From NCBI GenBank assembly GCA_029862205.1, contig JAOTXT010000004.1:1-64000 (forward strand): a stretch of DNA of 64,000 nt, read 5' to 3'. Below are positions 26,982-36,656 of the stretch, in pieces; within the stretch, counting starts at the first letter, position 1, and every line of letters begins with the position of its first letter. The notes below the pieces were generated by a model. The model searched no databases and was not told the DNA's origin. It saw only the letters and a list, made by a program, of their open reading frames with translations. A program made the translations under genes and the position numbers. The stretch comes from Paracoccaceae bacterium (GTDB lineage: Bacteria > Pseudomonadota > Alphaproteobacteria > Rhodobacterales > Rhodobacteraceae).

Positions 26982-27914
26982 GTGCTCTTCGATTTTCACT
27001 TACTGGAAGCACTCGCCGCAGTTGTGCGCGAGGGGACCTTCGAATCGGCGGCTAAGTCGCTGAATATCACCCAATCCGCGGTGAGCCAGCGACTCAAGCT
27101 GCTCGAGGAGAAAGCGGGTGCGGTGCTGGTCGTGCGGGGGCGCCCCTGCGTTGCCACGGAGTATGGCCAGCAGCTCTACCGTCATGTGGAGCAGATCAGG
27201 CTTCTGGAGCACGATCTGAGGAACGAACTCTCCTCGATCGACAATCCGGGCACCGGTGCGCCGGCAGTGATCCGGATCGCCGTGAACAGCGACAGCTTGG
27301 CCACTTGGTTTCCCGAGGTCTTGCAGCGCGCGGGCTTCGAAGAGAACATTTACTTCGACATCATCCCGGACGATCAGGAGTACACGGCCGAGCGGCTGCG
27401 TAACGGCGAAGCGCTGGCGGCGGTCACCGCCGAGGCCAGCCCCCTGCACGGCTTTCGCCGGGTGCCGCTGGGCGCGATCGAATACCTGGCGATCGCCAAG
27501 CCGCAATTCATCGAGTCGCATTTCCGCGATGGGGTCACCAAGGAGACCATCGCAAAAGCCCGCCAGATTGTCTTCAACCGCAAGGACACGCTGATGCAGC
27601 AATGGCAGCTGAACGCGTTTGGCGAGTCGATTCCGCTGATGGGCCACATGATGCCATCCTTCACCGGTTACATGGCCTGCTGCCTGAACGGGTCGGGTTG
27701 GGGGATGATGCCGCGCCTCTCGGTTGCCGATCACATCAAAGAGGGGCAGCTGGCCGAATTGATCCCGGGCACAGCGGTCATCGTTCCGCTTTACTGGCAG
27801 TCCAGCGGTCCGACCAGCGAGATCATGAAGGTCTTGTCCACGATCGTGGTCGAGGTGGCCGAGAAGCATCTTCTGGCCACCCCGGAGCAGCAGAGCCTGC
27901 GGCGCGAAGCCTGA
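26982..27914 (+). CDS. LysR-family transcriptional regulator, ArgP-like
   Basis: A 310-residue regulator with an N-terminal winged HTH (FESAAKSLNITQSAVSQRLKLLEEK, residues about 20-44) and an effector domain. The first residues (LLEALAAVVREGTFESAA) and the C-terminal ligand region resemble ArgP/IciA, which senses lysine or arginine and often controls a LysE exporter. No lysE is adjacent. GTG start at 26982 behind AAGGGGGC. By position it may control the divergent desaturase or the neighbouring ABC importer. Confidence 0.85.
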   Translation: MLFDFHLLEALAAVVREGTFESAAKSLNITQSAVSQRLKLLEEKAGAVLVVRGRPCVATEYGQQLYRHVEQIRLLEHDLRNELSSIDNPGTGAPAVIRIAVNSDSLATWFPEVLQRAGFEENIYFDIIPDDQEYTAERLRNGEALAAVTAEASPLHGFRRVPLGAIEYLAIAKPQFIESHFRDGVTKETIAKARQIVFNRKDTLMQQWQLNAFGESIPLMGHMMPSFTGYMACCLNGSGWGMMPRLSVADHIKEGQLAELIPGTAVIVPLYWQSSGPTSEIMKVLSTIVVEVAEKHLLATPEQQSLRREA

Positions 27915-27936
27915 TCCGACGCGGTTGGCCCTTGGC

Positions 27937-29799
27937 TCAGGCGGGCGCCGTGGCGCCGGCGCCGCCCAGTTCCACGACCTCGCGGTGGCATTCGATGTAG
28001 TGGCCGTGGCCCGATTGGTCTTCCCGGGTCGGCGGGGTGAGCTTGTCGCATGTACCCTCGATCGCGACCGGGCAGCGGTCGAAGAACGGGCAACCCACAT
28101 CGGTCAGCGTGACGCCCCTGGCGATCCCGGCCAGCGCCTCGCGGGTCTGCATGGTCTCCTCGAGCCAGCCGACGCGAAGCTCGGGCACCGAGGCGATCAA
28201 GAGCCGTGTATAGGGGTGGAAGGGTGGTGACAGCACCTGGTCAACGGGGCCTTTCTCGACCACGCGCCCCGCATAAAGCACGACGACCTCGTCGGCGAAG
28301 CTCGCCACCGTCGAGAGGTCATGGCTGATGAAGACGAACGAGACCCCGGTCTTGTCGCGCAGGTTCTTCAAGAGCTCGATCACATTGGCACCGACGATGG
28401 TGTCGAGCGCCGAGGTCACCTCGTCGCAAAGCAGCACCTCGGGCCGCGCCGCCAGCGCGCGGGCAAGGTTGACCCGTTGCTTCTGCCCGCCCGATAGCTC
28501 GGCTGGGAACCGGTCGGCGAAGACCGCGGGCAGCTCGACCAGATCCAGGATCCGGCGCACTTCCTCGCGCAGCTCGCGGCCGTGGACGTTGTGATAAAAC
28601 TGCAGGGGCCGGCCGATGATGTCGCCGATCCGCTGTTTGGGGTTCAGCGCGGTATCCGCCATTTGGAAGACGAACTGCACCAGTTGCAAATCTTCGCGCT
28701 TGCGCTCCTTGACGCTGGGGGGCAGGGCGTGGCCATCCAGCAGCACCTCGCCCTCCGATGCCGGCAACAACCCGGCCATGACCCGGGCGAGGGTCGACTT
28801 ACCGCAACCGGATTCTCCGATAATGCCGACCACATGGCCGCGTTCGATGGTCACGTTCACGTCGCGCAGGACGGTGATCAAGGGCTTGCCGTCCGCGCCC
28901 TTGCCATAGCCTGCGGTGACGTCGCGGACCTCCAGCGCAGGCACGTCGCGCAAGTGATCGCCCGCCATCGAGTCGCCAAGCCCGGCAACCGGTGAAGGCC
29001 GCACCGCCGCCATCAGACGCTTTGTGTAGGAGTGCTGCGGGTTGGTGACGATCTGCTCGGCCGAACCTTGCTCCATCACCTTGCCGCCATAGAGCACCAC
29101 GATGTGGTCCGCGATTTGGGCCACCACCGCCAGGTCGTGGGTCACGTAGATCGCCGCCGAGCCTTCCTCCTGGATCACCTTCTTGAAGGCTTTCAGCACC
29201 TCGATCTGGGTGGTCACGTCCAGCGCCGTGGTCGGCTCGTCCAGCACCAGGAGCGACGGGCGGGACACCAGCGCCATCGCCGCCATCAGACGCTGGAGCT
29301 GGCCGCCCGAGACCTGGTGCGGGTAGCGCCCGCCGATCCTGTCGGGATCGGGCAATTCCAGCGCCCGGTAAAGCTCCTCGGCCCGCTGGGTCGCCGCTTC
29401 CTGCGTCATCGCACCGTGCAGAACGGCGGACTCGGTCACCTGCTCTCCGATCTTAAGCGCCGGATTGAAGGTCGCGGCGGCGCTTTGCGCCAAATAGGCG
29501 ACGTTCTCGCCGCGCAACTGGCGTTTACGCTCGTCGCTGACCAGCTCCATGTCCTCGCCCTGCAGCAGCACCTCGCCGCCGGAGAAATGCAGCCCCGGTT
29601 TGGTGTATCCCAGCGCGGCCAGCGAGATCGTGGTCTTGCCCGACCCGGACTCGCCAATCAACGCCACCACCTGGCCCGGCTTCACATCGAAGCTGACGCC
29701 CTTGACGATGGGGATCGGCGGCGCGCCATGCGGGCGCGCCTCGATCATCAGGTCGTGGACTTCAAGGACGTTTGCAGGCTCGTTCGAAGTATCGGTCAT
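27937..29799 (-). CDS. ABC importer ATP-binding protein, fused DppD-DppF type
   Basis: A 620-residue protein with two complete ATPase cassettes. First: Walker A GESGSGKTT, signature VSGGQLQRLM, Walker B LLVLDEPTTALD. Second: Walker A GESGCGKST, signature LSGGQKQRVN, Walker B VLLCDEVTSALD. The last about 80 residues carry the oligopeptide-family tail with CPFFDRCP. Such fused proteins energise dipeptide, oligopeptide or opine uptake. The ATG lies two bases after the stop of the permease gene. Last gene of the operon, which runs from the binding protein at 33416 down to here. Confidence 0.93.
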   Translation of the reverse strand: MTDTSNEPANVLEVHDLMIEARPHGAPPIPIVKGVSFDVKPGQVVALIGESGSGKTTISLAALGYTKPGLHFSGGEVLLQGEDMELVSDERKRQLRGENVAYLAQSAAATFNPALKIGEQVTESAVLHGAMTQEAATQRAEELYRALELPDPDRIGGRYPHQVSGGQLQRLMAAMALVSRPSLLVLDEPTTALDVTTQIEVLKAFKKVIQEEGSAAIYVTHDLAVVAQIADHIVVLYGGKVMEQGSAEQIVTNPQHSYTKRLMAAVRPSPVAGLGDSMAGDHLRDVPALEVRDVTAGYGKGADGKPLITVLRDVNVTIERGHVVGIIGESGCGKSTLARVMAGLLPASEGEVLLDGHALPPSVKERKREDLQLVQFVFQMADTALNPKQRIGDIIGRPLQFYHNVHGRELREEVRRILDLVELPAVFADRFPAELSGGQKQRVNLARALAARPEVLLCDEVTSALDTIVGANVIELLKNLRDKTGVSFVFISHDLSTVASFADEVVVLYAGRVVEKGPVDQVLSPPFHPYTRLLIASVPELRVGWLEETMQTREALAGIARGVTLTDVGCPFFDRCPVAIEGTCDKLTPPTREDQSGHGHYIECHREVVELGGAGATAPA

Positions 29800-29801
29800 C
29801 T

Positions 29802-30749
29802 TCACACCATCTTCTTGGCGAGGCTGCCGCCCGCATGTGCGGAAATGTCGTCGACGATCAGGTTGATCGCGATGGTAAGCGTGGCGATGGCGATCGCCGG
29901 TGTGATCGAGGCCAGAGCACCGCCCGACAGTCCGTTGCCCAGCCCCTGCATGTTCTCGCGCACCATCGAACCCCAATCCGAGATCGGCGGCTGCACGCCG
30001 AGGCCGAGGAAGCTGAGGCTGGAGATGAACAGGATCACGAAGACCAGGCGCAGTCCGAAATCCGTCGCTAGCGGCATCGCCGCATTCGGCAGGATCTCGC
30101 GGGTGATGATCCACCACAGCCCCTCGCCACGCGCCCGCGCCGCCTCGACGAAGTCCTGCACCATGATGTCCTGGCCCAGCGCCCGGGCGATCCGGAAGAC
30201 GCTGGCCGCGTAGACCAGGCCCGCAAGCCCGATCAGCAGCGGAATCGACGAGCCGAAGGCGGCAATGATGATCAGCCCAAGCATGATGTTCGGGAAGGCG
30301 AGGATCGCATCGACGATCCGGCTCAGCACCGCATCGGTCAGCCGGCCGGCCACGGCGGCCGCGATCCCCAGCGTGATGCCGACGAAATAGGCCAAAAGGG
30401 TCGCGGCGAAGGAAATCCCGATCGTCGTGCGCGCGCCCCAGATGATGCGGCTCAGCACGTCCCGGCCCAGATAATCGGTCCCCAGATAGGCCGAGACCGA
30501 GGCGTCGGGCAGCATGAAGCTGGGATCGTCGAAATAATTGCCCGCGGCATCCTCTTCGATGAAGAACGCCTCGTGATAGGGCGCGATCCAGGGGCCAAAG
30601 AGCGCAAGGAAGATCCAGAGCGCAACGACGGCAGCCGAGACCTTGCCGACCCATGAAAGCCTCAACCGGGATTTTGGCGGCGCATCGGGAAGTTCGTCAT
30701 AGACGTCCCGTCCGGCGTCTTCGGCGACGATGGTGTCTTGCTCGCTCAT
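29802..30749 (-). CDS. ABC importer permease, DppC/OppC type
   Basis: A 315-residue inner-membrane subunit with a hydrophilic N-terminus, a long first helix (VSAAVVALWIFLALFGPWIA) and five further helices. The EAA loop region (DFVEAARARGEGLWWIITREI) contacts the ATPase. LGTDYLGRDVLSRIIWGAR is the typical DppC motif. Its start overlaps the end of the DppB-type gene by four bases (ATGA). Confidence 0.93.
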   Translation of the reverse strand: MSEQDTIVAEDAGRDVYDELPDAPPKSRLRLSWVGKVSAAVVALWIFLALFGPWIAPYHEAFFIEEDAAGNYFDDPSFMLPDASVSAYLGTDYLGRDVLSRIIWGARTTIGISFAATLLAYFVGITLGIAAAVAGRLTDAVLSRIVDAILAFPNIMLGLIIIAAFGSSIPLLIGLAGLVYAASVFRIARALGQDIMVQDFVEAARARGEGLWWIITREILPNAAMPLATDFGLRLVFVILFISSLSFLGLGVQPPISDWGSMVRENMQGLGNGLSGGALASITPAIAIATLTIAINLIVDDISAHAGGSLAKKMV

Positions 30750-31696
30750 TTCGGGTGCCTCAAGCGCGGATTGGACATGATCGAGGCTATGTCCGCGATC
30801 AAGATCAGGACCACGTAGGTCGAGCAGAAGATCATGCCGCAGGCCTGGACCAGCGGAATGTCGCGGGTCTGCACCCCGTCGACCATCAGCTTCGCCAACC
30901 CCGGATAGGCAAAAATTGTCTCGATGACGACGACGCCCGAGACCAGGTAGGCGAGATTGAGCGCGATCACGTTGACGATTGGTCCGATGGCATTGAACAG
31001 CGCATGGCGCAGGATGATGCGCTTGCGCGGTACGCCCTTCAGGATCGCCATCTCGATATAGGGCGAGCTCATCACGTTCAGGATGCCTGCCCGGGTCATG
31101 CGGATCATCTGGGCCGAGACGACGATCACCAGCGTGCCGATCGGCAGGGCCAGGACGTAGATCGATTTCCAGAAACTTTCGGTGCCGCTCAGATACGAGA
31201 CCGCCGGCACCAATCCCAGCTGCACCGCCAGGAACAGGATCAGGAAGATTGCCACGAAGAAATCCGGCACCGCGATCAGGCCCAGCGTGCCCGAGGTGAT
31301 GATGCGGTCCAGAAGCCGGCCCGGATACATCGCCGCCAAAAGGCCCAGCACCACCGACAGAGGCACCGCGATCAGGGTGACGATCGCGGTCATGAAGACC
31401 GTATTGCCGATCCGGTTGCCGATCAGGCTCGAAATCGTCGCGCCGCCCGCATTCGAGATGCCCAGATCCCCGGTGATCAGGTTTCCGATCCAGGTGACGT
31501 ATTGAATATACCAGGGTTTATCGAGGCCCAGGTCCTTGCGAAGCGCCGCCAAGGATTCCGGCGTCGCCTGCTGGCCCAAGCGGATTTGCGCGGCATCGCC
31601 CGGCAGAATCTGCGTCAGTGCGAATATCAGCACCGAGACGACCCAAAGCAGCACGATGCCGACGCCGATCCGGCGCAGAACCATGTTCCACATCAT
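30746..31696 (-). CDS. ABC importer permease, DppB/OppB type
   Basis: A 316-residue inner-membrane subunit with the DppB N-terminus (LRRIGVGIVLLWVVSVLIFAL), an ILPGDAA segment and an EAA-like loop (AILKGVPRKRIILRHAL). AGGGGGA precedes the ATG. A strong hairpin separates it from the upstream binding-protein gene, which may lower its expression relative to that gene. Confidence 0.93.
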   Translation of the reverse strand: MMWNMVLRRIGVGIVLLWVVSVLIFALTQILPGDAAQIRLGQQATPESLAALRKDLGLDKPWYIQYVTWIGNLITGDLGISNAGGATISSLIGNRIGNTVFMTAIVTLIAVPLSVVLGLLAAMYPGRLLDRIITSGTLGLIAVPDFFVAIFLILFLAVQLGLVPAVSYLSGTESFWKSIYVLALPIGTLVIVVSAQMIRMTRAGILNVMSSPYIEMAILKGVPRKRIILRHALFNAIGPIVNVIALNLAYLVSGVVVIETIFAYPGLAKLMVDGVQTRDIPLVQACGMIFCSTYVVLILIADIASIMSNPRLRHPK

Positions 31697-31727
31697 CTCA
31701 GCTGTCCCCCTGGCAAAGAGCCGGAAC

Positions 31728-31755
31728 CCGCCCGCATCTGAAGATGCGGGCGGGC
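31728..31755 (-). terminator. Intercistronic hairpin after the binding-protein gene
   Basis: CCCGCCCGCATC (31728-31739) pairs perfectly with GATGCGGGCGGG (31744-31755) around TGAA. It lies between the binding-protein stop and the permease start. There is no T-run on the minus strand, so it probably attenuates transcription or protects the upstream mRNA, a common way to make more binding protein than permease. Confidence 0.75.
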
Positions 31756-31772
31756 AGGTTCTGTGTGCCGGC

Positions 31773-33416
31773 TCAGGTGTCGAGCCAGATGAACTCGGGC
31801 CACTCCATTCCGCCGAAGGCCGCGATCGGCACCCGCGGGAAGCCCTTGAGATTCGCCGCCTTGGCGTCCAGGTAGGCCGCGTGGGTCGGGATCAGGCTGC
31901 CCGACTCGGTGGCGCAGAGCTTCTGTGCCTCGCACATCATTTCGTAGCGCTTGGCCTCGTCCAGCTCGCCCGCCGCCATGTCCAGCAACTGGTCGAACCG
32001 CTCGTTCTTCCACTGCGCTTCGTTCCACGGCGCATCCGAGCGGTTGGTGAGCGTCAGCATGATGTGGGCCGACGGACGCATGTTCCATGCGCTGACGTTC
32101 ATCGGCTGCTTCATCCAGACCGCGCCCCAGTAGCCGTCGTTCGGCACCTTCTTGACCTGCAGATCGAAGCCAACCTTCTGGCATTCGCGCTGCAACAACA
32201 GGCAGATGTCGGTCATGCCCGGGAAAACCTCGGCCACGTGGATCTCGGCACCGCCGACGCCAGACTTGTCCAGATGGAACTTCGCCTTGTCGGGATCATA
32301 AGGGTAGGTGTTCGGATCGTTGGCTTCCTTGCACCAGCCGGCGCCGTAGGCCGGACCGACCGGCTGGTCGTTGCCGATGGAACCCACGCCCTTCTGGATC
32401 ACCTTCAGCACGCGGTCGCGGCGCTGCAGGTGCTTGATGCCGATGCGGAAGTCGGGGTTGTTGCCCGGTTCCTTGTCCATCATCGCGGTAATCGTCGGAT
32501 AGCGGCCCGACGGCACCGCGAAGACCTCGGCGTTGGGAGCGCCCTCGACCTGGCTGATCGCCTTGGGATCGAGGTTGGCGCACATGTGGATGTCGCCCGA
32601 GATCAGGGCGTTCACCCGCGCCACCGCATCGGTGATGCCGAAGGCCTCGATCTGCTCCAGATACGGGCCTTCGTGGGCATCGTTCCAGTAGTTGTCGTTG
32701 CGCGTATGGACCGAGCGCACACCCGGCTTGAACTCGTTCAGCGTGTACGGGCCGGTCCCAGTCGGGTTCTGGAAATCCGTCGTGCCGTTCTTGACGATCT
32801 TGAAGTGGAAGGTGCCGAGGATCACCGGCAGCTCCGCGTTCGGCGCATCCAGCACCGCGCGGACCGTGTAGTCGTCGTCCTTGACCCATTCTTTGACCGT
32901 GCCGACCAGCACCTTGGCCTTCGACGGGCTCTCCTGGCCGATGTGGCGCATCATCGAATAGACCACGTCGTCCGCGGTGAGCTTCGAGCCGTCATGGAAT
33001 TCGACGTCCTTGCGCAGCTTGAAAGTCCACTCGGTGGCGTTCGAGTTGGCTTCCCACTCGGTTGCCAGTTCCGGTCCAACCGTCAGGTCCTCGTTGAAGC
33101 GGCAGAGATTGTTGTAGTTGAGCCGCCCGCGCCCGTAATCGAGCGACGAGGTGAAGAGGATCGGGTCCAGCGTATCCGAGGGGCCGTGCAGGTCCCATGC
33201 GAAGCGGATGCTGCCGCCTTTCTTCGGCGTCGCCGCTAGGGCTTCGCCCGCGGCGCCGACGATGCTGCCGGCCGCGCCGACGGTCATGCCGGTGGCCAGA
33301 AGCCAGCCCATCACTTCGCGCCGGTTGGCGCCGCTCTTCAACGCCGTCATCACGACATCGCGGTCGTGATGGGTCAGCTCCTCGTAGCGCGGCCCATCAA
33401 TCCGTTTGAGTGTCAC
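31773..33416 (-). CDS. Family 5 ABC substrate-binding protein, Tat-type signal
   Basis: A 547-residue periplasmic solute receptor. A long basic leader contains NRREVMGWLLATGMTVGAAG, a twin-arginine export signal, followed by AALAATPKKGG-like cleavage surroundings. The mature part shows the SBP family 5 pattern (WDLHGPSDTLDPI, WTFKLRKDVEFHDGSKLTADDVVYS). Family members bind dipeptides, oligopeptides, opines or glycosides; the ligand is unknown. GTG start at 33416 with GGGAGGT eight bases upstream. Heads the operon with two permeases and the fused ATPase. Confidence 0.92.
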   Translation of the reverse strand: MTLKRIDGPRYEELTHHDRDVVMTALKSGANRREVMGWLLATGMTVGAAGSIVGAAGEALAATPKKGGSIRFAWDLHGPSDTLDPILFTSSLDYGRGRLNYNNLCRFNEDLTVGPELATEWEANSNATEWTFKLRKDVEFHDGSKLTADDVVYSMMRHIGQESPSKAKVLVGTVKEWVKDDDYTVRAVLDAPNAELPVILGTFHFKIVKNGTTDFQNPTGTGPYTLNEFKPGVRSVHTRNDNYWNDAHEGPYLEQIEAFGITDAVARVNALISGDIHMCANLDPKAISQVEGAPNAEVFAVPSGRYPTITAMMDKEPGNNPDFRIGIKHLQRRDRVLKVIQKGVGSIGNDQPVGPAYGAGWCKEANDPNTYPYDPDKAKFHLDKSGVGGAEIHVAEVFPGMTDICLLLQRECQKVGFDLQVKKVPNDGYWGAVWMKQPMNVSAWNMRPSAHIMLTLTNRSDAPWNEAQWKNERFDQLLDMAAGELDEAKRYEMMCEAQKLCATESGSLIPTHAAYLDAKAANLKGFPRVPIAAFGGMEWPEFIWLDT

Positions 33417-33848
33417 CGTTGTTACCTCCCTTGGTTATCGTTCAGATTCCCGGCTTTGGTGCCGAAAATCCTGTCGCGACGCCCAGGAACCGGCCTTCGG
33501 ATCCTCGATGCGCGAGACGCCTGCACTGTCGCAAATGAACCTTGCGACTTCAACAGGGGTAATTCCGAGACGCAGCGGGCCACGAAGCCCAAATGCCAAA
33601 GGAATAACAAATTAAAATCAGTTAGTTACGTAGTCTCGGTTTCCCCTCGATGATTATCGGACACACCCTGCCGATCTCCTGCGCGGCCCCGATCTCGTGG
33701 TCTGAAAACGACACTGGCGGAAAGCATCCGAATCATCTGCTTATGCCGATCCGTTCATCAAGTTGGACGGCGCGGTTCCGCGCCCGCTACGCGCGACTAA
33801 CAAGCCCGCGATGCGCGGGCCGGACATACTGCGATGAACTGGAAGATT
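33417..33848. other. Leader region of the ABC operon, no gene
   Basis: No supported gene. The part around 33595-33640 is AT-rich (AACAAATTAAAATCAG) and is the likely promoter region for the minus-strand ABC operon. The rest holds no recognised motif. Confidence 0.45.
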
Positions 33849-33923
33849 TGGAGCGGGCGATGAGATTCGAACTCACGACTTCAACCTTGGCAAGGTTGCG
33901 CTCTACCCCTGAGCTACGCCCGC
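33849..33923 (-). tRNA. tRNA-Gly (anticodon GCC)
   Basis: The complement of 33849-33923 folds as a cloverleaf: acceptor GCGGGCG/CGCCCGC, D arm GCTCAGGGGTAGAGC, anticodon loop TTGCCAA, T arm with GTTCGAAT, then T and an encoded CCA. Anticodon GCC reads GGC and GGU glycine codons. Confidence 0.97.
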
Positions 33924-33990
33924 ATCCTTTATTGGCCGCGCTTATTACAGATTCCCTATGCCCACGCAAGACGGGAAGGGGTGCGGCCAA

Positions 33991-34067
33991 TGGTCGGAGT
34001 GGCAGGATTTGAACCTGCGGCCCCTGCCTCCCGAAGACAGTGCTCTACCAGGCTGAGCTACACTCCG
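33991..34067 (-). tRNA. tRNA-Pro (anticodon CGG)
   Basis: The complement gives acceptor CGGAGTG/CACTCCG, D arm GCTCAGCCTGGTAGAGC, anticodon loop TTCGGGA, T arm with GGTTCAAATCC, discriminator A and encoded CCA. Anticodon CGG reads the proline codon CCG, frequent in this GC-rich genome. It lies 67 bases from the tRNA-Gly on the same strand. Confidence 0.97.
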
Positions 34068-34261
34068 ATTTGCGCTGGCCAATTTGCGCTGGGCGTATAT
34101 AGCCACGGGCCTGACCCGCTGCAAGCAGCGATTTCGCTCTGCACCGGCCGCCGATGCGCGCCGTAACCGCTCTATGGAAAACGCCGCCTGGCCCAGCTGG
34201 TGCCCGCTCAGGCCCCGGTGTAGGGTCCGCCCGATTGACCAATTCCGGCGGAGGGAGCCTC

Positions 34262-35695
34262 ATGACATACGAGACCATCGAACTTCTGATCAACGGCGAA
34301 TGGCGCAAGGGCGACGGTGGCGGCGAGGACATCGTCAACCCGGCCAATGAACAGGTGATCGGGTATACTCCCCACGCTTCGGCCGCCGAGCTCGATATGT
34401 CGCTCGAGGCCTCGGTCGCCGGATTCGAGACCTGGCGCGCGACGCCGCCGATCAAGCGCCAGGCGGTGATGGAAAAGGCCGCGCGGATCCTGGAAGCGGA
34501 CGTGGACCGGATCGCTCACAATCTGACCATGGAGATGGGCAAGCCCGTGGGCGAGGCCAAGCTGGAACTCGGCTTCGCCATCGACGTGCTGCGCTGGTAT
34601 GGCGAGGAGGGCAAGCGCGCCTATGGCCGGATCATTCCGCCGCGCATCCCTGGTGCGCGCCAGATGATGGTGAAGGAGCCGGTGGGCGTCTGCTCGGCCT
34701 TCGTCGCCTGGAACTTCCCGGCGGTGAACGTGATGCGCAAGGTGGCGGGTGCCTTGGGCGCCGGCTGCTCGCTGATCCTCAAACCCTCGGAGGAGACACC
34801 CGCCACCGCAGTGGCCATCGGCCGCGCGATGCAGGAGGCCGGGTTGCCGGACGGTGTCTTGAACATCGTCTTCGGGGTGCCGGACACGGTCAGCCGCCAT
34901 ATCCTCGGCTCCTATATCCCGCGCAAGCTCTCGTTCACCGGCTCGGTCCCGGTCGGTAAGCATCTCCAGAAGCTTGCCGCCGACACTCTGAAACGCTGCA
35001 CCATGGAGCTGGGCGGGCACTCCCCGGTCATCGTCTTCGACGACAGCGATATCGACAAGGCGCTCGACTCGATCGGCAGCAACAAATTCCGCAACGCCGG
35101 CCAAGTCTGCATCTCGCCGACCCGCTTCTACGTGCAGGAAAACGTCTATTCCAAGTTCGTCGATGGCTTCACCGAGCGCGCCAAGGCGGTCAAGGTGGGC
35201 GACGGGCTGGAGGAGGGCACCCAGATGGGGCCACTGATCGCGGCGCGGCGCCTGGACGTGATGGAGGGCTTCGTCGCGGATGCCCGCGACAAGGGCGCCG
35301 AAGTCACCGCCGGTGGTGCACGCATGGGCAACCAGGGCTTCTTCTGGGAGCCGACGGTCATGAAGGACGTGCCGGACGAGGCGCGGATCATGTCCGAGGA
35401 GCCCTTCGGCCCGGTCGCCCCGGTTCAGGCCTTCAAGACCATGGACGAGGTGATCGAGAAGTCGAACGGCCTCAGCTTCGGGCTGGCGTCCTACGTCTAC
35501 ACCTCGGACGGGGCCAAGGCGAAGACCATGGGCGAGCAGTTGAATGCGGGCTTGGTCGGTGTCAACCACCCCTTCGTCTCGATGCCCGAGACACCGTTCG
35601 GCGGCGTCAACGAGTCGGGCTATGGCTCCGAGGGCGGGATCGAGGGCCTGGACGCTTTCCTGCGCACCAAGTTCGTGACCGAGACCGGGGTCTGA
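34262..35695 (+). CDS. NAD(P)-dependent aldehyde dehydrogenase, succinate-semialdehyde type
   Basis: A 477-residue ALDH-superfamily enzyme that oxidises an aldehyde to an acid. Cofactor and catalytic residues are visible: FVAWNFP, KPSEETP, FTGSVPVGK, Glu249 in MELGGHSP and nucleophile Cys283 in NAGQVCISPTR. Overall pattern and length match the succinate-semialdehyde/glutarate-semialdehyde branch (GabD-like); 2-ketoglutarate semialdehyde is also possible, which would link to pentose-acid catabolism. An in-frame ATG at 34154 lies upstream, but GGCGGAGGGAG selects 34262. Stands alone, converging on hisA. Confidence 0.88.
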   Translation: MTYETIELLINGEWRKGDGGGEDIVNPANEQVIGYTPHASAAELDMSLEASVAGFETWRATPPIKRQAVMEKAARILEADVDRIAHNLTMEMGKPVGEAKLELGFAIDVLRWYGEEGKRAYGRIIPPRIPGARQMMVKEPVGVCSAFVAWNFPAVNVMRKVAGALGAGCSLILKPSEETPATAVAIGRAMQEAGLPDGVLNIVFGVPDTVSRHILGSYIPRKLSFTGSVPVGKHLQKLAADTLKRCTMELGGHSPVIVFDDSDIDKALDSIGSNKFRNAGQVCISPTRFYVQENVYSKFVDGFTERAKAVKVGDGLEEGTQMGPLIAARRLDVMEGFVADARDKGAEVTAGGARMGNQGFFWEPTVMKDVPDEARIMSEEPFGPVAPVQAFKTMDEVIEKSNGLSFGLASYVYTSDGAKAKTMGEQLNAGLVGVNHPFVSMPETPFGGVNESGYGSEGGIEGLDAFLRTKFVTETGV

Positions 35696-35710
35696 CGCCA
35701 TTTCCCGATG

Positions 35711-35781
35711 CCCCGGCCTTGAGCCGGGGCCTCGACGGATTTCGTGCACCTGCCCCTCGAGGTCCCGGATCAAATCCGGGA
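35711..35781. terminator. Double hairpin between converging ALDH and hisA genes
   Basis: Two palindromes lie back to back: CCCCGGC/GCCGGGG (35711-35717, 35723-35729, loop CTTGA) and TCCCGGAT/ATCCGGGA (35763-35770, 35774-35781, loop CAA). CCTCGA and TCGAGG between them also pair. The unit looks like a repeated extragenic element and can end transcription from both sides. Confidence 0.75.
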
Positions 35782-35799
35782 CATCGGTTTCTCTAATGA

Positions 35800-36522
35800 T
35801 CAGGCCGCGAGCAGCGCCGCTGCCGCGGCCGCCTCGATCCGGCCATCGTAAAGCGCGCGGCCCGAGATCACACCATCCAAGGGCGCGCCGCAGGTCTTCA
35901 GGGCGCGCAGGTCTTCCATCGACGACACCCCGCCCGAGGCGATGACCGGTATCGAGACCGCGTGGGCCAGGCTAGCTGTCGCCTCGACATTCGGACCCTG
36001 CATCGCGCCGTCGCGCTCGATATCTGTGTAGATGATCGCGGCTACGCCTGCGTCCTCGAAGCGCCGGGCCAAGTCCAATGCGGTGATCTCGGTCGTCTCG
36101 GCCCAGCCCTCGACCGCGACCTGTCCGCCGCGCGCGTCGATCCCGACCGCGACCTGGCCCGGGAATGCCTGCGCCGCCGCCTTCACCAGGTCCGGATCGC
36201 GCACCGCGACGGTTCCCAGGATCACCCGCGCCAGGCCCTTGCCCAGCCACATCTTGATCGTGTCCATGTCCCGGATGCCGCCGCCGAGCTGGGCGGGGAT
36301 CGTGATGGCCCCCAGGATCGCCTCGACCGCATCCCCGTTCACCGGCTGGCCCGCGAACGCCCCATTCAGGTCCACCAAATGCAGCCATTGGCAGCCCGCC
36401 GCCTCGAAAGCGCGGGCCTGCGCGGCCGGGTCATCGTTGAAAACCGTCGCCTGATCCATCGCGCCGCGCACCAGGCGCACGCATTGGCCGTCTTTCAGGT
36501 CGATGGCTGGGTAGAGGATCAT
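35800..36522 (-). CDS. hisA: Phosphoribosylformimino-AICAR ribotide isomerase
   Basis: A 240-residue TIM-barrel enzyme of histidine synthesis. It isomerises ProFAR to PRFAR. Markers are [20 protein letters not shown] at the start with the general-acid aspartate, [31 protein letters not shown] with the second catalytic aspartate, and [11 protein letters not shown]. The family start [10 protein letters not shown] is at 36522; an ATG four codons upstream is possible. hisF, its usual follower, is absent from the downstream side, and hisH/hisB lie about 2.5 kb upstream. Confidence 0.95.
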   Translation of the reverse strand: MILYPAIDLKDGQCVRLVRGAMDQATVFNDDPAAQARAFEAAGCQWLHLVDLNGAFAGQPVNGDAVEAILGAITIPAQLGGGIRDMDTIKMWLGKGLARVILGTVAVRDPDLVKAAAQAFPGQVAVGIDARGGQVAVEGWAETTEITALDLARRFEDAGVAAIIYTDIERDGAMQGPNVEATASLAHAVSIPVIASGGVSSMEDLRALKTCGAPLDGVISGRALYDGRIEAAAAAALLAA

Positions 36523-36656
36523 GGGTTCCGCCATAGCCCGGGCGCCTGCGAAAATGAAGCGCGCGGCGCTGCCCCGGGCAAAGAAAATGTGATTAGATGA
36601 AACACCGCACCGGTCTACTTTCTTGCACGACCGGAGCCGGAATCGGGAGGAATCAC

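Noticed and set aside
29800-30654. Upstream extension of the fused ABC ATPase frame to 30654
   Set aside because: The extra part overlaps the DppC-type permease in another frame and has Arg/Gly-rich noise; the true ATG is two bases after the permease stop.
33849-34067. tRNA pair as a possible integration site for a mobile element
   Set aside because: No integrase, direct repeat of a tRNA end or foreign base composition is seen on either side.
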